Of a stretch of 12,024 bases of DNA, positions 6,972 to 12,024 are shown in pieces; position 1 is the first letter of the stretch, and the number at the start of each line of letters is the position of its first letter. Location: the NCBI GenBank assembly GCA_023457495.1, contig JAEWLQ010000065.1, positions 1-12,024 on the forward strand, in the 5' to 3' direction. A model generated the notes under the pieces. It was not told the origin of the DNA, did no database searches, and saw nothing but the letters and a program-made list of their open reading frames with translations. Position numbers and translations under genes: made by a program. This DNA comes from Pseudomonadota bacterium (GTDB lineage: Bacteria > Pseudomonadota > Gammaproteobacteria > Steroidobacterales > Steroidobacteraceae).

Positions 6972-7019
6972 AGTCCATATGTGGACTATACGCCCGATAG
7001 ATTCATATGGAAACCATAT
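6972..7019 (-). promoter_or_regulatory. Candidate operators of the Xre antitoxin (two inverted repeats)
   Basis: The first repeat is AGTCCA-tatg-TGGACT (6972-6987), perfect 6-bp arms with a 4-nt centre. The second is ATATGG-aaa-CCATAT (7005-7019), perfect 6-bp arms with a 3-nt centre. Their centres are about 32 bp apart, close to three helical turns. CCATAT occurs three times (6975-6980 +, 7010-7005 -, 7014-7019 +), and TCCATATG occurs in opposite orientation at 6974-6981 and 7011-7004. The first repeat covers the -10 and transcript start and the second covers the -35, as expected for autorepression. Binding by the Xre protein is inferred. Confidence 0.6.
6985..7013 (-). promoter_or_regulatory. 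Candidate sigma-70 promoter of the toxin-antitoxin operon
   Basis: On the minus strand TTTCCA (7013-7008) and TATAGT (6990-6985) are separated by 17 bp and match the consensus 4/6 and 5/6. Predicted start is near 6978, upstream of the GGAGG at 6970-6966. Both hexamers are embedded in the inverted repeats described as operators. Confidence 0.5.
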
Positions 7020-7064
7020 CGCGCCTCAACTGGGTGCGATCGTGAATTCAAGCGGCCCAAACAC

Positions 7065-7110
7065 GGATCGAAATGGTGCAGAATTTCCGCCGCTCGCACC
7101 AAATATGTGC
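7065..7110 (+). promoter_or_regulatory. Candidate NtrC enhancer (two sites) of glnA
   Basis: GCACC-aaata-TGTGC (7096-7110) matches the NtrC pattern GCACC-N5-GGTGC at 9 of 10 positions. GGATC-gaaat-GGTGC (7065-7079) has one perfect and one weak half. Their centres (7103 and 7072) are 31 bp apart, about three helical turns, like the paired NtrC sites upstream of E. coli glnA. Relative to the predicted start near 7189 they sit at about -86 and -117. A looser pair, GCGCC/GGTGC at 7021-7037, has a 7-bp gap and is less convincing. Confidence 0.65.
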
Positions 7111-7132
7111 GTATCTTGATCCCCGAGTCCGC

Positions 7133-7145
7133 TAACCGCTTGATT
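7133..7145 (-). promoter_or_regulatory. IHF binding site between the NtrC sites and the sigma-54 promoter
   Basis: TAACCGCTTGATT is a full match to the reverse form of the IHF consensus (WATCAANNNNTTR). It lies between the NtrC sites and the -24/-12 promoter, centred about 50 bp before the predicted start. This is where IHF bending would bring the enhancer-bound activator to sigma-54 polymerase. Confidence 0.65.
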
Positions 7146-7162
7146 CAAAAGGATTCCCAGGG

Positions 7163-7178
7163 TGGCACAGCGAATGCA
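7163..7178 (+). promoter_or_regulatory. Sigma-54 (-24/-12) promoter of glnA
   Basis: TGGCACAGCGAATGCA has the invariant GG (7164-7165) and GC (7176-7177) separated by exactly 10 bp and agrees well with TGGCACG-N4-TTGCA. The -12 element has A instead of the first T. Predicted transcript start is near 7189, giving a leader of about 32 nt. Position upstream of glnA and downstream of NtrC and IHF matches supports it. Confidence 0.8.
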
Positions 7179-7220
7179 TTGAGACCGAGGCTCAAACCCT
7201 TCCAAGGCAGAGGTAAAACA

Positions 7221-8630
7221 ATGAAACCGGCTGATGTAATCAAGTTGATCAAGGACAAGGAGGTCAAGTATGCCGACCTTCGCTTCACCGACACCCGCGG
7301 CAAAGAACAACACGTAACGATTCCCGCGAATCTCGTCGACGAAGAACTGTTCCGCGACGGAAAGATGTTCGACGGCTCCTCCATCGCAGGTTGGAAGGGG
7401 ATCAACGAGTCGGACATGATCCTGGCGCTCGATTCCACGACCGCCGTGATCGATCCGTTCTTCGAGCAGACCACGGTCAACATCCGCTGCGACATCATCG
7501 AACCGGCGACCATGCAGGGCTATGAGCGCGACCCGCGCTCGCTCGGCAAACGCGCAGAGGCGTATCTCAAGTCCACGGGTATTGCCGATGGGGCGCTTTT
7601 CGGACCCGAGAACGAGTTCTTCATCTTCGACAGCGTCCGCTGGAACAGCGGAATGAATGGCAGCTCCTACGAGATCGACTCGGGGCAGGGTGCGTGGAAC
7701 AGCAACACGGTTTATCCGGACGGCAACAAGGGCCATCGCCCGGGCGTCAAGGGCGGCTACTTCCCGGTACCGCCGGTCGATGCCTACCAGGACATCCGCT
7801 CGGCGATGTGCGATGCGCTCGTCGAGATGGGCATGAAGGTCGAGGTGCATCACCACGAAGTCGCCACGGGCGGCCAGTGCGAAATCGGCGTTGGCGCCGG
7901 CGGCCTCGTGAAGAAGGCCGACGAAGTGCAGATCCTCAAGTACTGCGTGCAGAACGTGGCCCACAGCTACGGCAAGACGGCGACGTTCATGCCGAAGCCG
8001 CTGGTCGGTGACAACGGTTCGGGCATGCACGTGCACCAGTCGCTGCAGAAGGACGGCAAGGCGCTGTTCGCGGGCGACAAGTACGGCGGCCTCTCGGACA
8101 CCGCGCTCTACTACATCGGCGGCATCATCAAGCACGCGAAGGCGATCAACGCGTTCACGAACCCGGGCACGAACAGCTACAAGCGCCTCGTCCCCGGCTT
8201 CGAAGCGCCGGTCATGCTCGCGTACTCCGCGCGCAACCGTTCGGCGTCGATCCGCATTCCGTGGATTTCGAACCCGAAGGCGCGCCGCATCGAAGTGCGC
8301 TTCCCGGACTCGCTGGCGAATCCGTACTTCGCGTTCGCAGCGATGATGATGGCGGGCCTCGACGGCATCCAGAACAAGATCGACCCGGGCGCGCCCGCGG
8401 ACAAAGATCTGTACGACCTGGAGCCGGAGGAAGAGAAGCAGATTCCGCAGGTGTGTCACTCGCTCGACATGGCGCTCGAGTCCCTCGACAAGGATCGCGA
8501 GTTCCTGACGCGCGGTGGTGTGTTCACCAATGACGTGATCGACGCTTACATCGGCCTCAAGATGCAGGAAGTCACGCGCTACCGCATGTCGACTCACCCG
8601 GTTGAGCTCGACCTGTACTACAGCTGCTGA
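7221..8630 (+). CDS. glnA: Type I glutamine synthetase
   Basis: A 469-residue protein, the same length as E. coli GlnA. It makes glutamine from glutamate, ammonium and ATP as a cytoplasmic dodecamer and is the entry point of ammonium assimilation. Family motifs are MFDGSSIAGW (49-58), FGPENEFFIFD (127-137, metal-binding Glu), EVHHHEVATGGQCEI (208-222), GSGMHVHQS (266-274, active-site His) and NRSASIRIP (339-347). KDLYDLEPEE (395-404) carries the tyrosine (398) that GlnE adenylylates in GS-I-beta enzymes, so post-translational control is probably kept. The ATG at 7221 has AGAGG seven bases upstream. The open frame runs back to 6957, but that part crosses the promoter and has no family similarity. 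Transcription is probably driven by the sigma-54 promoter under the NtrBC pair downstream. Confidence 0.98.
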   Translation: MKPADVIKLIKDKEVKYADLRFTDTRGKEQHVTIPANLVDEELFRDGKMFDGSSIAGWKGINESDMILALDSTTAVIDPFFEQTTVNIRCDIIEPATMQGYERDPRSLGKRAEAYLKSTGIADGALFGPENEFFIFDSVRWNSGMNGSSYEIDSGQGAWNSNTVYPDGNKGHRPGVKGGYFPVPPVDAYQDIRSAMCDALVEMGMKVEVHHHEVATGGQCEIGVGAGGLVKKADEVQILKYCVQNVAHSYGKTATFMPKPLVGDNGSGMHVHQSLQKDGKALFAGDKYGGLSDTALYYIGGIIKHAKAINAFTNPGTNSYKRLVPGFEAPVMLAYSARNRSASIRIPWISNPKARRIEVRFPDSLANPYFAFAAMMMAGLDGIQNKIDPGAPADKDLYDLEPEEEKQIPQVCHSLDMALESLDKDREFLTRGGVFTNDVIDAYIGLKMQEVTRYRMSTHPVELDLYYSC

Positions 8631-8725
8631 GGCGGCATGAGGCGGCTGGATGCCAGCGGGGAGAAACACGCGGGGATCGACCCGACGTTCACACCCGCCG
8701 GCGTCCCGGCCGCGCATTTGAGCCT

Positions 8726-8754
8726 GGCGGCGGCCCTGGCCGGGGGTCGCCGCC
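8726..8754 (+). terminator. GC-rich hairpin after glnA, possible terminator or attenuator
   Basis: GGCGGCG (8726-8732) pairs with CGCCGCC (8748-8754), and CCC/GGG can extend the stem inside. Only a weak T content (TGATTCTGT) follows, so termination may be partial. It lies about 95 bp past glnA and upstream of the promoter candidate for the next gene. That would separate abundant glnA transcript from lower ntrBC expression. Otherwise the gap 8631-8773 looks empty. Confidence 0.35.
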
Positions 8755-8773
8755 TGATTCTGTGCGACGCGTT

Positions 8774-8803
8774 TTGGCTGCATTCAGGGGCAGGCGTTAT
8801 GCT
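8774..8803 (+). promoter_or_regulatory. Candidate promoter giving a near-leaderless mRNA
   Basis: TTGGCT (8774-8779) and TATGCT (8798-8803) are 18 bp apart, each matching the sigma-70 consensus at 4 of 6 positions. Transcription would start around 8810, one or two bases before the ATG at 8812. That would explain why no Shine-Dalgarno is seen there. Confidence 0.4.
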
Positions 8804-8811
8804 CCCGTCCC

Positions 8812-9369
8812 ATGAGACGCCTGCCGCTCATCGCAATAGGCATGTTGTTCGTCGCGTCGACGACGCTGGCGACGACGTACGTGCGCGTCGAAAAGGACGG
8901 CACCAAGACTTATTCGGATCGCCCGTTGCCGGGCGGTCAACCGGTCGACCTGCAACCGGCGCAAACCTACTCGGCGCCGCCCGCCAACACGACTTCCTCA
9001 TCGCTGCCACGCGAGCAGCAACTGCTCTCGCAGGTCGACGATTTCCGCTACGAGAGCTGTGCGACGCAGCCGGGGCAGGACGAGACGTTCACGAATCCCG
9101 AGGTCGTGAATCTCGGTGTGACGCTGCAACCGCCGCTGCGCCCCGGGGACCTCGTCGAGTTGACCATCGACGGACGAGCGGTGGGCGAAGGCACGGGCAA
9201 ATATGTGCTTCAGGCGCCCGTGGACCGGGGCACTCACACGGTGACCGCCACGGTGAAAGACCGCTTCGGCCGTGCCCTGTGCAACGCCAGCTCGCAGTTC
9301 CACGTCTTCAGGCCGTCGCTGCACATGCCGGGCCGGGGTCTGCCCGCCAGGCCTCAACCTCGCAACTGA
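8812..9369 (+). CDS. Secreted DUF4124 domain protein
   Basis: A 185-residue protein of unknown function. Residues 1-20 form a classic Sec signal peptide (MRRLP, a hydrophobic core, then TLA before TTY), so it should be periplasmic. The mature start YVRVEKDGTKTYSDRPLPGG is the DUF4124 pattern. After a Ser/Pro/Gln-rich linker (about 48-70), residues about 93-168 look like a beta-rich Ig-like module (VELTIDGRAV, GTHTVTATVKD). Cys83 and Cys157 flank that module and could form a disulfide. DUF4124 genes occur between glnA and ntrB in some other gammaproteobacteria, which hints at a link with nitrogen control, but no role can be read from the sequence. The ATG at 8812 is fixed by the signal peptide. 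No ribosome site is evident. Confidence 0.85.
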   Translation: MRRLPLIAIGMLFVASTTLATTYVRVEKDGTKTYSDRPLPGGQPVDLQPAQTYSAPPANTTSSSLPREQQLLSQVDDFRYESCATQPGQDETFTNPEVVNLGVTLQPPLRPGDLVELTIDGRAVGEGTGKYVLQAPVDRGTHTVTATVKDRFGRALCNASSQFHVFRPSLHMPGRGLPARPQPRN

Positions 9370-9399
9370 TCGCGTCGTCATGCGCGGCCGGAGGCCAGC

Positions 9400-10491
9400 A
9401 TGGCGGTTGAACGCTTTCTTCCATCCGCGATCGCGCATTTCGAGCCCGCCGATCTCATCGGCGCGCTGGCGACCGGTATCGTCGTGCTCGACGCGGACCT
9501 GTGCGTGGTCTACGCGAACGTCGCCGCGCAGGATCTGCTCGCCGTCAGCGTCAACCAGGCGCGCGGCAAACCCTTTCTCTCGCTGGTGCTCCAGGCGGAT
9601 TCGCTGAACCCGCTCATGCGCCGCGCGCTCGACAGCGGCGAAACGCTGTCCGAGCGCGAAATGGCGGTGATGACCGGCCCGCTCGGCCGCGAGCATCGCG
9701 TCATCGACGTCACGATGACGCCGATGGACAGCGAATTCGACCGCAAGTACCTGCTGCTGGAAATTTCCGACGCCACGCAGCGTCAGCGCATCTCGCGCGA
9801 AAACGAGCTGATGGCGCGACTCGACTCGAGCCGCCAGATGGTCCGGCAGCTCGCGCACGAGATCAAGAATCCGCTCGGCGGCCTGCGCGGCGCGGCCCAA
9901 CTACTCGAACGTGAGCTGCACGAGCACCTGCGCGAGTACACCGGCATCATCATCAGTGAGGCGGATCGCCTGACCGCGCTGGTCGATTCGATGATCGGCC
10001 CGTCGCGCGCGCCGCAGAAGACGTTCATCAACATCCACGAGATCTGCGAACACGTGTTCCGCCTGCTGCGCAGCGAGGCGCGCTCCGGCGTGCTGGTCGA
10101 GCGCGATTACGATCCGTCGCTGCCGAACGCCGAGGTGGATGCGAACCAGATCATCCAGGCGCTGCTCAATGTCGCGCGCAATGCCCTGCTCGCGGTCGGT
10201 GAGCGCGGGCGCATCGTGATACGGACCCGTGTCGCGGCGAACGTGAACATCGGCACCGCGCGACACAAGCTCGCCGCGATCCTGCAGGTCGAGGACAACG
10301 GGCCGGGCGTCCCGCCCGAGCTCTCGGACACCATTTTCTTTCCCCTGGTCACCGGTCGTGCCAACGGCACCGGCCTCGGGCTCGCGGTTTCGCAAGAGCT
10401 CGTCACGCGCCACGGTGGCCTCATCGAATTCGAAAGCAAGCCCGGGCGCACGGTCTTCACGATCCTGCTGCCCTTACCGGAGAACGCATGA
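9400..10491 (+). CDS. ntrB: Nitrogen regulation sensor histidine kinase NtrB (GlnL)
   Basis: A 363-residue cytoplasmic kinase/phosphatase that sets NtrC phosphorylation in response to PII protein. There are no membrane segments. A PAS domain covers about residues 15-125 (TGIVVLDADLCVVYANVAAQ). The H-box RQLAHEIKNPLGGLRG has the phosphorylated His at 153, the N-box is LLNVARNALLA (255-265), and the ATP-lid glycine boxes are VEDNGPGVP (297-305) and NGTGLGLAVS (322-331). Length and layout agree with E. coli NtrB (349 residues). GGAGG five bases before ATG 9400 sets the start. It lies 30 bp after the DUF4124 gene and overlaps ntrC by 4 bp, so the two regulators are translationally coupled. Confidence 0.97.
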   Translation: MAVERFLPSAIAHFEPADLIGALATGIVVLDADLCVVYANVAAQDLLAVSVNQARGKPFLSLVLQADSLNPLMRRALDSGETLSEREMAVMTGPLGREHRVIDVTMTPMDSEFDRKYLLLEISDATQRQRISRENELMARLDSSRQMVRQLAHEIKNPLGGLRGAAQLLERELHEHLREYTGIIISEADRLTALVDSMIGPSRAPQKTFINIHEICEHVFRLLRSEARSGVLVERDYDPSLPNAEVDANQIIQALLNVARNALLAVGERGRIVIRTRVAANVNIGTARHKLAAILQVEDNGPGVPPELSDTIFFPLVTGRANGTGLGLAVSQELVTRHGGLIEFESKPGRTVFTILLPLPENA

Positions 10492-11942
10492 GCGTCGATC
10501 CAACCTATATGCACAACGCCACCTCGCCGCCCGCCAATCAGCCGGCCCTGCGCGTCTGGCTCGTCGAAGACGACGCGTCGATCCGGTGGGTGCTGGAGCG
10601 GGCGCTGCGCGCCAGCGGCATGGTGCCGCGCGCGTTCGATTCCGCCGAGCCCGCGCTCGCGGCGTTGCGCACCGATGCGCCGGACGTGCTGCTCACCGAC
10701 ATCCGCATGCCCGGCAGCTCCGGCATCGATCTGCTGCGCGAGGTGCGCGGCGCGCACCCGACCTTGCCGGTGATCGTCATGACCGCGCACTCGGATCTGC
10801 CGAGCGCGGTGTCCGCCTATGAAGGCGGCGCGTTCGAATATCTGCCGAAGCCGTTCGACATCGACCAGGCGGTCGAGCTCGTGCGGCGCGCCGGCCAGAC
10901 CGCGCGGCGCAGCGACGAGGCGCCGACGCACGCGCCGGAAATTCCCGAGTTGCTGGGCAAGGCGCCGGCGATGCAGCAGGTGTTCCGCGCCATCGGACGC
11001 CTGTCGCGCTCGAGCGTGGCGGTGCTCATCACGGGCGAATCCGGCACGGGCAAGGAACTGGTCGCGCGTGCATTACACGAGCATAGCCCGCGGGCGTCCA
11101 AACCCTTCGTCGCGTTGAACACCTCGGCGATCCCGGCCGAACTACTCGAGTCCGAGTTGTTCGGCCACGAGAAAGGATCCTTCACCGGCGCCGACGCACA
11201 GCGCCGCGGCCGCTTCGAGCAGTCCAACGGCGGCACACTGTTCCTCGACGAGATCGGCGACATGTCGACGCCGCTGCAGACGCGCCTGCTGCGCGTGCTG
11301 GCGGAAGGGGAGTTCTATCGCGTCGGTGGTCAGACACCGATCAAGGTCGACGTGCGCGTCATCGCGGCGACGCACCAGAACCTCGAGGAGCGCGTCGAGC
11401 GAGGGATCTTCCGCGAGGATCTCTACCACCGCCTCAACGTCATCCGCATCGAACTGCCGCCGCTGCGCTCGCGCACGGAGGACGTGCCGGACTTGTTAGG
11501 CCACTACCTGCGGCTGGCGGCTTCGGAACTGGGAACGGAGACCAAGACGCTGGCGCCCGTCACGCTCGAGCGTCTGCAGTCGTACCGCTGGCCGGGCAAC
11601 GTACGCGAGCTGGTGAACCTGTGCCGCCGGCTGACCGCGCTCGCCCCGGGCAGCGAGATCCAGCTGCAGGACCTGCCCTCGGAAATGCACATCGTCACGC
11701 CGGCCGCGCAGACCGACTGGGCCGCGGCGCTGACCCTGTGGGCGAAAGCCCAGCCCTACGACGGCACCGTCGCCTGGCTCGACCAGGCGATGCCCGAATT
11801 CGAGCGCGTCCTCATCCGCGTCGCCCTCAACCGCACCCACGGCCACCGTCAGGAAGCCGCACGCGTGCTCGGCTGGGGCCGCAACACCCTGACCCGGAAG
11901 CTCAAGGAACTGGGCATGTCCGACGACGAGTCACTGCCCTGA
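10488..11942 (+). CDS. ntrC: Nitrogen regulation response regulator NtrC (GlnG), sigma-54 activator
   Basis: A 484-residue enhancer-binding protein. The receiver domain (21-135) has the acidic pair Asp28/Asp29, the phosphoacceptor Asp71 in LLTDIRMPG and Lys121. The AAA+ domain (about 153-385) has Walker A GESGTGKE (183-190), the sigma-54 contact loop GSFTGA (230-235), Walker B TLFLDE (250-255), the arginine-finger region REDLYHRLNVIR (309-320) and WPGNVREL (368-375). The Fis-type helix-turn-helix is RQEAARVLGWGRNTLTRKLKEL (454-475). The sigma-54 loop reads GSFTGA where E. coli NtrC has GAFTGA. The receiver is preceded by about 20 extra residues, so ATG 10509 is an alternative start, although ATG 10488 gives the ATGA overlap with ntrB. 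It would bind the enhancer sites upstream of glnA. Confidence 0.97.
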   Translation: MSVDPTYMHNATSPPANQPALRVWLVEDDASIRWVLERALRASGMVPRAFDSAEPALAALRTDAPDVLLTDIRMPGSSGIDLLREVRGAHPTLPVIVMTAHSDLPSAVSAYEGGAFEYLPKPFDIDQAVELVRRAGQTARRSDEAPTHAPEIPELLGKAPAMQQVFRAIGRLSRSSVAVLITGESGTGKELVARALHEHSPRASKPFVALNTSAIPAELLESELFGHEKGSFTGADAQRRGRFEQSNGGTLFLDEIGDMSTPLQTRLLRVLAEGEFYRVGGQTPIKVDVRVIAATHQNLEERVERGIFREDLYHRLNVIRIELPPLRSRTEDVPDLLGHYLRLAASELGTETKTLAPVTLERLQSYRWPGNVRELVNLCRRLTALAPGSEIQLQDLPSEMHIVTPAAQTDWAAALTLWAKAQPYDGTVAWLDQAMPEFERVLIRVALNRTHGHRQEAARVLGWGRNTLTRKLKELGMSDDESLP

Positions 11943-11964
11943 AGAGGTCGGTGCCGGGTGAGAA

Positions 11965-12024
11965 AACGCGGAGTTAGCGGCGCCGACGCTCGGCGGCTAG
12001 ACAGGCTCTAGCTAACTCCGCGTT
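11965..12024. repeat. Palindromic element with nested hairpins, cut by the window end
   Basis: AACGCGGAGTTAGC (11965-11978) and GCTAACTCCGCGTT (12011-12024) are perfect 14-bp inverted arms. Between them lie hairpin CGCCGA-cgc-TCGGCG (11981-11995) and GCTAGA-caggc-TCTAGC (11996-12012), the latter sharing two bases with the outer arm. The element begins 22 bp after the ntrC stop. The left arm is preceded by AGAA, so on the minus strand the stem is followed by TTTTCT, like an intrinsic terminator for a gene entering from the right. It could be a bidirectional terminator or a dispersed REP/MITE-like repeat. The right arm may continue past the window. Confidence 0.7.

Noticed and set aside
6958..6978. 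Antitoxin start at ATG 6978
   Set aside because: It lies inside an inverted repeat at the predicted transcript start and lacks a ribosome site, whereas ATG 6957 has GGAGG at ideal distance.
7021..7037. Third NtrC site (GCGCC...GGTGC)
   Set aside because: The half-sites are 7 bp apart instead of 5 and one has a mismatch, so it is mentioned only as a weak possibility.
6957..7220. N-terminal extension of glnA
   Set aside because: The upstream frame runs through the sigma-54, IHF and NtrC elements and overlaps the antitoxin start; GlnA from 7221 already has the E. coli length and a good ribosome site.
7026..8783. 585-residue minus-strand open frame opposite glnA
   Set aside because: Mirror frame of the strongly coding glnA, with Arg/Val/His-rich text and no motifs; glnA identity is certain.
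8637..9410. 257-residue + frame covering the DUF4124 gene
   Set aside because: The DUF4124 frame at 8812 carries a signal peptide and a recognised domain; the other frame has neither.
11965..12024. Integron attC recombination site
   Set aside because: The boxes occur as GTTAGC first and GCTAAC second, the reverse of the RYYYAAC...GTTRRRY order, and AGCTAAC does not fit RYYYAAC. There is no cassette or integrase in view.
1..12024. tRNA, rRNA, CRISPR array, insertion sequence or riboswitch
   Set aside because: No cloverleaf, regularly spaced direct repeats, transposase motifs or recognisable aptamer were seen on reading both strands; no covariance-model search could be run.

Overview
The window reads as chromosomal DNA of a high-GC gammaproteobacterium. 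The glnA-ntrB-ntrC block, the glyQ-glyS-plsC block and the aryl-polyene-type ketosynthase genes all fit Xanthomonadales/Nevskiales-like lineages; the Steroidobacter neighbourhood is my best guess, not a proven assignment. Coding density is high. I see no rRNA, tRNA, CRISPR array, insertion sequence or prophage.

Left end (1-1803, + strand): the tail of a biosynthetic operon. It holds the C-terminal part of a FabF-type ketosynthase with both active-site histidines, then a chain-length-factor-like ketosynthase lacking the nucleophilic cysteine, then a small hotdog-fold dehydratase-like protein. This trio is typical of aryl polyene, xanthomonadin and flexirubin pigment clusters. The operon meets plsC head-on across a 170-bp gap with hairpins (1804-1973).

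Middle (1974-5820, - strand): glyQ and glyS, the two subunits of glycyl-tRNA synthetase, overlap by 4 bp and are followed 21 bp later by a PlsC-type acyltransferase. A candidate promoter lies in the short gap before glyQ.

Accessory insert (5825-7019, - strand): a two-gene Xre-RES toxin-antitoxin module directly upstream of glyQ. The RES family consumes NAD+. The antitoxin promoter is covered by inverted repeats that look like autoregulatory operators.

Right half (7065-11942, + strand): the nitrogen-control block. glnA is preceded by a textbook enhancer-dependent layout: two candidate NtrC sites about three helical turns apart, a perfect IHF consensus match, then a sigma-54 -24/-12 element. 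Downstream come a secreted DUF4124 protein, apparently on a near-leaderless transcript, and the sensor kinase/response regulator pair ntrB-ntrC (4-bp overlap). NtrC made at the end of the block would activate glnA at its start, and GlnA keeps the adenylylation tyrosine used for post-translational control.

Right edge (11965-12024): a 60-nt palindromic structure with perfect 14-bp arms and two internal hairpins, cut by the window end. It is either a bidirectional terminator or a dispersed palindromic repeat. The least ordinary parts of the window are the toxin-antitoxin module wedged between glnA and glyQ, with its operator, and this terminal palindrome.
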